From: Cordia subcordata | Taxonomy: Eukaryota > Streptophyta > Magnoliopsida > Boraginales > Cordiaceae | NCBI GenBank assembly: GCA_028554755.1 | Contig: JAPTOF010000006.1 | Location: 6,132,501 to 6,196,500 of the forward strand | Length of the DNA: 64,000 bases | Direction of reading: 5' to 3' | Part shown: piece by piece, positions 26,100 to 37,100 of the stretch | Numbering within the stretch: position 1 is the first letter of the stretch | Layout: each line of letters starts with the position of its first letter | Translations under genes and position numbers: made by a program | Notes under the pieces: generated by a model | The model's database searches: none | What the model was told of the DNA's origin: nothing | What the model saw: only the letters and a program-made list of their open reading frames with translations

Positions 26100-27760
26100 A
26101 AAAAGGCATTTAACTCGTTTTTTCTCAGAAAAAAACGTACCTCATGGAATGGACCAGTGTGTGGGTGGACAAGTAACACACGCAACTCAATGGCTTTGAC
26201 CGCTATGCGTGTGTTTGTGTATGAGGTAGTAGTGAGTAGTGACTAACGAGTGCTCAGCTAAAGTCAAAAGCTGCAACCAGATGTACGACGTCATTTGTAA
26301 ATTTCACAAACAATTCTTGGTATTTATAGAAAAGTGTCAGTCCCACCCTTAACATTTTGAAAATGACTTAATTGGTTCTTAATATTTACAAGAAGAATTA
26401 ATTTGATCCCTATTATTGATTTATTTACACAAATTACCCACTTAATTCATAATGTTTTAAAAAAATGTCAATTGTGTCCTAATTTCAATTTTTAAAAAAT
26501 AGTCATGCAACCGACACATGACTGCTAGTTGGGTATAAAAAATTCATATTTCAAATTGAGCAGGCATATATAAATACAAATATATTCAGTGGCGTAGTCT
26601 AAAGTAAATCCATTTGACTCGTCGTCTTCTTCTTCTACTTCTTTTTTGGTTAAACTAGAACATTTAACTCATTTTTCTCAGAAAACATACCTCATGGTAT
26701 GGCCGGTGTGTGCGTGTACAAGTGAAAAACACAACTTAATGGTTTTGACTAGAGTGTGTGTGTGGACTAGAGTTGATAGATTATAAGGAGAGAAAGAGTT
26801 AAATGCCATTTTTATAAAAGAAACAATTAAAACGTTATCTTTTTTTAAATTAATAAGTTAAATGTCATAAAGGTGTTACGTTTTCAATTTTTGAATTTGG
26901 GTGCTTACTTTGGGGGGTTTGGAACCTGTGTGGCAAAAGTGGTGCCACCTAGACTTCAAGATTTTGAAGTTTGAATTTGGCTAAACTTTGAATTCTCAAA
27001 ACTTGAACTTTTCTTTTTTATTATTTTTTTGTAATTTTTACCATGTTCGAGTTATTTAAATTTGAGTTTTTAAAACTCAAACTTTTGCTTTCTTTTTTAA
27101 AATTTTTACTAACATCTAAACTCCAAAAAAAAAAAAAGTAAAAGAAAAAGGATAAATTGTTTTCAAAACTTGAAGCTGTGTAAAACTTAAAAAAAAAAAA
27201 AATGATGTTCGAGCTTTGAAAACTCAAGCCTAAGCCAAGTTCGGGGGAAAAAACTTTAACTTGTTGATTTTTTTTTTTAAATTGACATTTTGTTTGTTTG
27301 TTTTTTAAAATGGACATTTTACTCTTTTTTCTCAGATTATGAGGCATAGTGACTACGAGTGTGAATTTCACAAATAGTCTTCAATATTTATAAAAGTATT
27401 ATTTCATCCATAATAATTTAAAAATGACTTATTTATTTCTTAATATTTATAAAAAGGTTTAATATCTATTATTTTCACAAATGACCAACTTAATCCCTAA
27501 TGTTCTCAAAAATGTCAATTGCATCCCCTAATTTTTATCTTCAAAAGACAGTTATGTGACTGCCACATGACCCTATTAGTTGGGGACAAAAATGAATCTT
27601 TTGCAAAAACTAGGACCTAAATAAGACATTTTGAAATAAGAAGAATTTATTTGACTTTTTTACAATCATTAGTACCAAGCAGGTTAGTTTTGAAATAAAA
27701 GAGAAATGAATATAAATACAAATATACTAGTGATATAGTCTAAAATTGGTCTATTTACAA
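26100..27760. repeat. Degenerate duplicated intergenic block
   Basis: Segments recur in the same order: catttaactcgttttttctc at about 26105, a close variant at about 26660, and a third near 27313. Sequences near 26300-26600 (aaatttcacaaacaattctt, later tgtcaattgtgtcctaattt and the gacacatgactgctagttgg region) reappear diverged near 27365-27760. This indicates an old tandem or segmental duplication with a period of about 1 kb. Confidence 0.6.
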
Positions 27761-28144
27761 GAAGTCATGTTGAAGTGGGATAATCTTTTCTCGAACCTCA
27801 TATTTAGTGAAATTTTATGCACTATATTATCCTTTTACGTGAACGTATAAAAACTATAATTTTCAAATGAGCATTACTTACCTCTTATCATGAATGAGCT
27901 TAGTATAAAGAGTAGTTACATAGAAGAAGGTGGAACCAAAATTTAGTTATAACAAGGAAACACATTTAATAGTCCAAAAGGCATGCATGCCCAGAAATGG
28001 TAGCTAATAATATTTCAAGAGATTTCAATATTTTCATAGAAATTCATGCATTCTCTGAAACACGATAGTAATTGTAGCTCATAAGGTGTAGTTTTCCCAA
28101 AAAATGATTTCTATTGAAGCTCATAGGAGGTTGCTGAAGATTAG

Positions 28145-31100
28145 CTAGAGAAAAGACCAGTTAATAAAAGCAAAGGCGATGCAATGCACAGAACCTTCCT
28201 CATTCAGGACTCTCCAGGCAACGGCTTGCTCATATGAAACATAATGCGCCATTCGTGACAGACAAACTCCAGAAGATAGAAAAGCATAGCCCTGAAAAGA
28301 GAACGGTATGTTAGAAGCACTTTTTTCTCCTCGCCAACTCCCCTTACCCGAGAGAAAACCATTTTTCCCCTTTAAGAAGCATTATAGCCGCTAACAGAAA
28401 GAAAGGATCTATAGAATTTAGAGTTATGTGATTCTAATCTTCCAAATTACCCGCTGCATCACTGCTGGAACAACAGAACTCAGCGCTGATTTACCAGGCT
28501 CATCAAATATCTGATCAATTGAGATCTCTTGCAAGCCTGCTAGAGTTGTCTCCAGCATTGAAAGTCCATCTTGGTTGGCGAACAAGCAAAATGGAGTAAA
28601 CTACGGTATGTCATTCAATTGATTAGTAACAACAATGAGGATTCCAGCAACTGGAGCAAACCTCGTTTTCCCAGGCTCTATTGATTAAAAGTCCAACATG
28701 GATGTAGCATTTCAATTTGAAAATAAGAAATTTTTATGCTAATGACATGGTGACAGCAGCAGCTCAGTCCCAGGAGGTTTTCGTTTGTGTACTAACTGAC
28801 AATACTCTATTCCATGACATTATCAGTTTCTACTTTTATTTAAAGAAACCATAATTAACTTTTGTTGCCAAAGAAATCACGGGTGCCTCACGTTAGTGAA
28901 TCCCAGAAAAGATAAATTCAACAAAGATGGACCATACAAAGACTTGGTGCACAGTATGTAGAGAATATATCAAAAGACATGTCACAAAATCATGGAGAAG
29001 AAAAAAGGATGACCACAGAACTAGTGTTCCACCAAAATCTGGTGTTTCTACATTCACTTTAGCAAGAGGTTTGTTGCATGCAGAATTTTATAATCTTACC
29101 TCGAATGACCAACAAAGTATAGCATCCTGATGATGCCAGAGTCCCTCCAGTAATGAGCCACTAACTGAGGCATTGGGCCTTAGCAACTCGCTACCTAAAC
29201 TTGATCTGGATTAAATGAACTCAACAAAGTCGATTATACAAAGGAATCCAATGCCAAAATGACTTGTCACGACATTCCTAAATTAAAATGTAAAAATTAT
29301 TTAGGTAAAATGTATCCTATATAGACAAGATCATATAGTTTCAGTTTGTTCCTGATTATAGAAATGTAGAAAAAATCTTCTCCAGTAAAGAAGGGAACCT
29401 CCACCTACATTTGCATCAGAATCCAAATTACATTAAGCAGTTTTGCTGAGTCATGCAACTACATGAACCACTCCATATAATTGAATGTCAAACAGTGAAA
29501 AAGGCAAAAATTTCTAGATTAACAGATTTTCTAAAAGACTTCTCACAAATGATAGAGACAAGCAATTGTCTAGATCTGGGTTTTTACAGAAATGACTTAG
29601 ATTTGATGGAGCCATTAACTTGCCTATAACTCTCACAGATCATGTTAGCAAGATTCACAGCCTCATCAGAGTCTGCAATGAGCTTGATTCCTCTCTCAGG
29701 CTCTGATCCAGATTGTGTTGCTGTTTTAGCAACCTTCTGCACAATGGACATAACATGGTGCACATAATTTTGAGCTATTGTTGCAATTTCCTCCTGATGG
29801 TTCCTCTGAAAGGGGAACTGGAAAGCAGTATCAACACTGAACACGAGTTATTAACTGAAGATGCATTGTCAACAGGGTGGTTTCCAGCTGCACGTCCATT
29901 CATGTATCTTGGCAGATCTTTTGACCAATTAGCTGTCAAGGTGTCCTGCCCGTCATACAGTAAATATGAAGAATATGAGCTGAACATAAGAAAGCAAGAG
30001 AAAATTTAAAGTGACGAAAGCATAACTAAGCATTTTTAACCATCCCAATAATTTTAATCGACAACTGCAGAACATAAGCTACCAAAATTGTTTCTGCAAT
30101 TAAAGAGACGCTCCCATCAAGAGTAACACTTTGTCATCCATTAGGATAGGAGAAATTGAAAAAAAAGTAGGACTTTGATGAAGTCAAGCCATCTATACAT
30201 AAAATATTTATTCCATGGATAACCTCTACATCACCTGGAAACAGTTATTATTTGAAAGATTAATTCAGACTGAACCAGAGCGGGTAGTATGTCAAATAAA
30301 TTATCGAGGCAAGAGGAGAGGAAAAAGAGAGCACATTTTGTCCATGTTTAAAGAAACAGAAGGCCCAAGATAGCGGGTTGTCAATTAGTCCAAATACGCA
30401 AATTTCTCCTTACAAACACAAAAGCAACTCTAAGACATGGGTAGTGATTAATTCGTATAAGACTGTTCTGCTGCAGGCCAAGACTCAAAGCATCACTCTT
30501 AGCTTGAGAAACAGTACATAAAAGAGCACTGTCAATCCCAACTAAATTTAATAAAACAATTGTATATCAACTATATTGCTGTCATCTTCACCCTGGAAGA
30601 GGCTAAACAGAGGTGCTAATAGTTCACCTTCCAAAGTAAAACTGCTCAGAATAGATTCTTCACACATGGATTTGCAAAAGAGATGATAGACTCATTTCCC
30701 TTTTGAAGAGAATAATTAATAGTGAAAACATCTGATCTATGGAGCCTTTCTACAAGATCTAAAAATAGTCTTGTTGATGTGAGACAAATAGAAGTTCAAC
30801 AAACCCTTAAAGCATCTAGATTGAGAAAATGAAAAAGAGCTATATGTTTATCCTGAAAGACTGGATGCTGACTTGGGATGGCATGGCAATTACATCTTCA
30901 CCATCCAATGCACATGTGAAAATTTTTACAACTTTCTGCCTTTGAAATATGGCTGGAAGGCAATCAGGCGAGGTGAATCAGATATATAAAGTTTTTACCA
31001 AGAACATCACACAGTAAGATGATCTGATTTTATACTTAAAAACTCAACTGTTTTTGAGCTCAATGATAAGATGCGAAATCCAGAGGCTAATAGCATGGCA

Positions 31101-34100
31101 TTATCAGGGAGTGTTCTATCAATTGGAGCAAAAATCAGTTCTGAGCAAGATCCAATACAGTTATCTTCCATTCCGTTGCAAATCTGTAAAACAATTAGAA
31201 GTGTAAGTATCTTGTTTACATAGAAATGTTCAGTTGTTCATCATCCTATCATATTAATGACAGAGGTCACAGAGAGAATATATAAAAAAAAAAGGAAGAG
31301 AAAGACCGTCCAAAAAAATGTAAAACTTGAACAAGTGATAATTGAACCCGTGGCTCCACAATTTTCCTGGAAACATAATGCACAGTCACGCTAGTTAATC
31401 ATAGTGGATATTGCTTAGAAGTATGTTATCCATAACTAAATATTTTTGAAAGAGTAAACACTAATAGCTTATGAAAGGTACTATTCAAGATATCCCTATG
31501 AAAAATGAGGGGTATCATATACTAACGGGAAAAGAATTCTAGAAACTAGTATCCAAATCTTACAACTAATGGAAAAACCAAGACAGAGAGAAAAATAAGC
31601 TAAACTAAGTACAGTTAAAATAGATCTGCCAAGGAGCAAATTAACAACTTTCTGTGCTTAATTTACCGATAAAAATAGAAGAAGTTCCGAGGTAAATATT
31701 ATATGCTGACACTGAAACAAACCAAACAATGTCACGTAAAAGCTTAAGATATTAGACACGGAAATACATTATACCATATGCCTTAAAACATTGCCAGATT
31801 CCTTTTAAATGAATATAGAGGACTAAAATAAAGGCTACTGTGGGGACTTGATCGTAATACCTTTCTGCTTTGAGCTCATACAGAAGAACGATCTGTCTCA
31901 TCTTAAAAGCTTTCACTATAAGATTGAGAGATGTTGAATTATTCACTGTGTTCAAAGATTCAATACATTCTTTTGAAGAAGGACAAAATGAGTTCAAACT
32001 TTTACATATAAAAAGGAAAATGTAGGGGCTTACTTTGACCAAGCCAAAATTTATTATCTCTTTTCTGTTAAAAGTACACGCACTGTGAAGTGAGGATGTC
32101 AAAAGTAGGACCACGCATTTAAAGCCATCAACTGCCTAAGGTAGTGAGACTGATGGAACTTATATAAAAGGCGAAGCTTTTTCAATTTTCTAGATAAGGT
32201 AACTGGTTTTTGGCAAGGATGGTTTTAGATAATATAGTTTCAAAAATGATCTCTTATACACAACAAGAAGCAGGTAAGTCAGACACCAAATCTATTGAAA
32301 CTTCCCTCAGTGGATATCCTCCCTCCAAAAAGTTTTAAGGTTACCCTTAGGTTGAGAAAAGAGAAGTCATCTCATGTATATTCAAACATCTGAGCCAGTT
32401 CAAGCACTGGGGTCTATTGGTGACAAGGACTAATTACTACTACACAACACTCACTTGTATTCACTCTAGAGGGAGATATCTAGCAGGTAAAAGACAAGGA
32501 CGATCAGTGCCTAAATGATCAATATGCATGTATGTCCTGGAAAGAAAATAAACTAAAGAAAAGCCATTACAGCCACAATGACAAGGCTGAGATTTATGGG
32601 GAAACCAAACTAGTTATACAAGTATAAAATCCCAGACATAGTAAGGAGAAGGCATGGAGAAAAGGTCACGCATTATACATGCCTTTTTGCGCCAAAGTAC
32701 ATTCTTTGGGTGCAAGAATTATCCTTACCATTCTTATAGGGAAAAAGACATTACCGAAGGCCTATTGAAGAAAGAAAACTGAATAGTGAAGATGGAATTA
32801 TCAAGAGAAAGCTGATGAAGCACCTGCAAAAGATATATGGTTCCCCTGAAAGAGTCTCTCCAACAAGAAATCTGGCTCTCAACTTCAATTATTTCCAAAA
32901 TCTGGGATACAAAAACAACATAATTAAAAAGTGTATAGGAAAAGTACATATGAAAGAAGTAATCAAAGGAAAGAATATAGAAGTATGTCACTTGTGGGTC
33001 AGTTCTGGTCCTAGAAGGAGTAATCATGATGTCTATCAGTCAATTTTCTGCCACATTACTTTGTTACTTTAGGGACCTAAGCTCAACATAACACATGACC
33101 ATAACAAGGATAAGGAATTTACGTAATCTTAATCCTTTTTGCCATGCTTCAACCCCCTAAAATTTTGGTTCTTTGTTTTAGTGTGCGCCATTTAACTGCA
33201 GGTGAGAAAAAGATATTAGTGTTAACAAACCTCATCCTGATTAACAGTGTGCCCAAGACATACAACCGGATCATACAAATGCTTGCAGTTGAAACTAGGA
33301 GAGCCAAATGACCGAGCTTCTAATGATGCATCAGAACTGGTATCTGCCCAATGAGAACGATGATCCCTCAAAAGTCGCACAAGTGCTGCAGGGGAAACAC
33401 TCTCGTAAAGACATAAGAAATTGTGTTAAACTACTAGCTGTATGTATGATTCATGAGAAACTGTCTTCGGTTATTTAATGCAAGGAATATTCAGATATGC
33501 TGGTAAATTAATTTTAAAAGAAAATCTTATGGTAAGAACACATTAGCCTCCATTTGGCAACTTTATCTATGGATATTTGTTAATGCAAGGAGAAATCATG
33601 AGCTCATTAATTCATTAATGTTGTAGTTTGGCAGTGCTTTTGCTATAGACTTCTGAATATGCAAACTGGAAAGATGATTGGTTTCGAACACAAGCAACAG
33701 AATGTGGAACATTAACTTGCAAACTTGATTTTGTATACTGCTTCTTCAATTTTCGATGATGTGATGATATAGAGTCAGGAATTAATGCATTTCATTCTCA
33801 GCAAAGACGCTTCAAGCCATTCTTCAGGTGCAATAGGCATTCAGGTGACTCCTTCCCCACCCTTAAGCCAACTGTTGCTTTTGATTTGAAGGCAATTTCA
33901 TCCAGGTGTCAACTAAAAAGAGAACTTGGAATACCAAATGAGGTCTTAACCAAATTTCCCAGTGACGTCGATTCACACCTTAACTTCCAAACATTGTCTA
34001 CTTGCTTTGTTAAGTATTAGATTAAGCAATCCAAAGTTCAGATCCATTATTCCAGTATTAGATCAATCAATCTAGTAACTTTCTTTATGGAGATAGAATG

Positions 34101-37100
34101 ATAAGTATCACTTGATTTTAAAATACTGCACATCCCTTTATAGAGGAAGAAACAATGAGAAGTCCCACATCAGACTGCTATACGAAATATGGGCAAGTTG
34201 TATCATGAAATGCTAAGCTCAAGTAACAACTCCAGCAAGCCCTTTCGGCATAGTGAGTTCCAGGCCCAAGAAAGTTATTTCTCAAGCTATGACATAAGCC
34301 CTATGATGCAGTCCAGAATTTTATTATTTTAGTTAGTCATTAAAATTGGTTCGAATTTAGGATTTGTTATTTGTTATTTATTATTGAGTCCTAGTCATAT
34401 TAGGATTAGTTTATTACCTATTTTGTTATGGAAAGAGTTGGTAGAAGTTTTAGTTTCCTAATTAGTTTTAGATTCCTATTTAGTTTTAGTTTCCTATTTA
34501 GTTTTAGATTCCTATTTAGTCTTAATTTCCTATTTAGTTTTGGATTTCTAACATATATATAGGGGTGAAAGCTTTCATTGTTACATAACTTTTTAGAATT
34601 ATTGAATAATATTTACTTCTCTCTCCTAGGGTTTATTATCTGATTTCTTGGCTAATTTCAGCCTTGAAATTGAGCTCCTTGATTCTTCTACCTTCTTGTT
34701 TATGTTTTCCAAATTTCCGTTGCATTAGTTGGTATCAGAGTAATGTTTTTTTTTCAGCTAATTTCAAGTTCATGATGCTTTTAAGAAGAGGAAGAAGTTA
34801 TGTTGTAGCAGCTGGAGTTTTTCCCCCTGATCAACAACAATAAGAAGATGGAGGCATTAGTTGGTATCTGGAGTTTTTACTCCCTGATCAACAACAACGA
34901 CATGGAGAATTACAAGAGTTGAGAAAACAAGTTGAAGCCTTAACTCAGCGCCTTGCGCAACTTGAAACTCCAACTCATGATCGTGATGATTCGAAGGAAG
35001 AAATAATTGAGAACCTGTTTCATAATCGTGCACAACGACATGTGCCTTATGTACGGGAAGAACGAAAATGGGATGGAGGTTTTAAAATTGAAATCCCTGA
35101 ATTCAATGGAGGAATTCAAGCGGAAGAATTTATTGATTGGTTGGCTGCAGTTGAAAGGATATTTGATTTTAAAGATGTTCTTGAAAATAAAAAGGTGAAA
35201 TTAGTAGCTTTAAGATCGAGAGGGCATGCATCTGCATGGTGGGATCAACTTAATTTAACATGCCAAAGAAGGGAAAAGCCAAAAATTTCAGATTGGGAAA
35301 AGATGAAAAAGAAGTTGCATGAAAATTTTCTTCCTTTCAATTTTGTCCAAACCATGTATCAAAGCTTGCAAAACCTTTGTCAAGGCAACCGCACTGTTAA
35401 TGAATACACGGAGTATCAATTAATAGCTCGTAATGACTAATCTGAGAATGAGGAATAGTTGGTAGCAAGATATATTGGTGGGCTCAGGCAAAACATTCAA
35501 GACACATTTGCCCTACACAATTTTTGGACTATTTTAGAAGCGTTTCAATGTGAGTTAGTTGCAGAAAAATAGCAAAACAGGGGCAACAATCAGGCTAGAA
35601 ATAATCATGATTTTATGACCAGATTTGCAAGCCAAAGTCAACAAGGTCAAGGAAGGGGTTTTGACAACTGTGAGACACAAACAGGTGCACCAAAGAGTAA
35701 TTCAGCAAATCAAACAACTAATGCATCACCAAATACTAGAAATCAAGGTAGTGGTTCCGCAAATCGTTGCTACACGTGTGGGGATCCTAATCATAAATTC
35801 ACTGAGTGTAGAAAAAACAATAGCAGAGAAGGGAAGAATTTGTTCATGGAGAATGATGATCAAGAAAACGAAGAAGAAGAAGAAGAAGAGCCTATTCATG
35901 ATGAAAGTTATGAAGATGATGAAGCTGATATGGTATTTGGAGATGTTGGTGAGTCTCTCGTGGTCCGAAAAAACCTTATTGCACTGGAACAAGATTCTGT
36001 GGATAATTGGTTACGCACTAACATTTTTCACACTACTTGCACTATTGGTGGAAAAGTATGTAAGCTTATCATTGATAGTGGAAGTTGTAAAAATATTATA
36101 TTTGAAGAGGTTGTTTCCAAACTAAGTTTGCCAATAGAGTCATACCCTCAACCTTACAAGCTTGCATGGTTCAAAAAGGGGAGTGAGGTACCTGTTACTA
36201 AACAATGTCTCGTTCTTTTTCTGGTAATAAATACTTTGATAAGGTGCTTTGTGATGTTGTGGCTACGGATGTGTGTCACCTGTTATTGGGTAGACCTTGG
36301 CAATATGATCGTAATGCGAAACATGATGGTAGGAAAAATACTTATATGTTGTATAAAGGCAACAAGAAGATTATTCTAGCTCCTACTAAAGATGAAAGTG
36401 TGACAAAACAAAAGAAATCAGATTTTGTTAATTTTCTTTCTATGTCCAAATTTGCTAAAGAGTTGGAGGAATCTAGAATTGCCTTCACTTTGACTGGAAA
36501 GGAAATATCATCCCCGAGCGCTATACCAGATGAGGTGCAACCTATTCTTGATGAGTCTAGTGATGTCATGCCTAATGAACTACCACCAGGATTACCTCCA
36601 ATGCGAGATGTACAACACTGTAGTGACTAGATTCCAGGTGCAAGTTCTCCAAATAAAGCTCACTATCGGATGAGTCCAAAACAGCAAGAAGAATTGAACA
36701 GACAAGTGACTGAACTTTTAGAAAAAGGTTACATTCATGAAAGTATGAGCCCTTGCACAGTTCCAGCATTACTGGTTCCAAAAATGGATTGAAGTTGGCG
36801 CATGTGCATTGATAGAAGAACAGTTAATAAGATCATAATCAAGCGACAAAGAAGGCGATGACGACGACGACGTGTTGTGTTTGAAGTTGGAGACTATGTG
36901 TGGGCTATTTGGACACGTGATCATTACCCTGTTAGAGAATACAACAAGCTTAGTGCTCGGAAGATTAGACCTTGTAAGATTGTTGAGAAGATAAATCATA
37001 ATGCCTACCTCTTGGAGCTTCCTAATTATGTTACTACTTCAGATGTTTTCAATGTCAAGCATCTTGTTTCGTATCATAAAGATTAGGTCGACGATGGTGG

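Larger units (their letters stand above)
23884..28144. other. Intergenic DNA between ERMP1 5' end and HD-ZIP III 3' end
   Basis: 4.3 kb of very AT-rich DNA. It should include the ERMP1 promoter (just right of 23883) and the HD-ZIP III 3' UTR (just left of 28145). It is filled with three MITE-like elements (24109-24851), a long inverted-repeat element (24934-25752), a palindromic ATTAATTA tract (about 25355-25495) and a degenerate duplicated block (26100-27760). I saw no gene. Confidence 0.6.

Noticed and set aside
27021..27371. 116-codon minus-strand open frame in the spacer
   Set aside because: Lys/Asn/Phe-rich low-complexity translation of poly-A and poly-T tracts inside a duplicated noncoding block.
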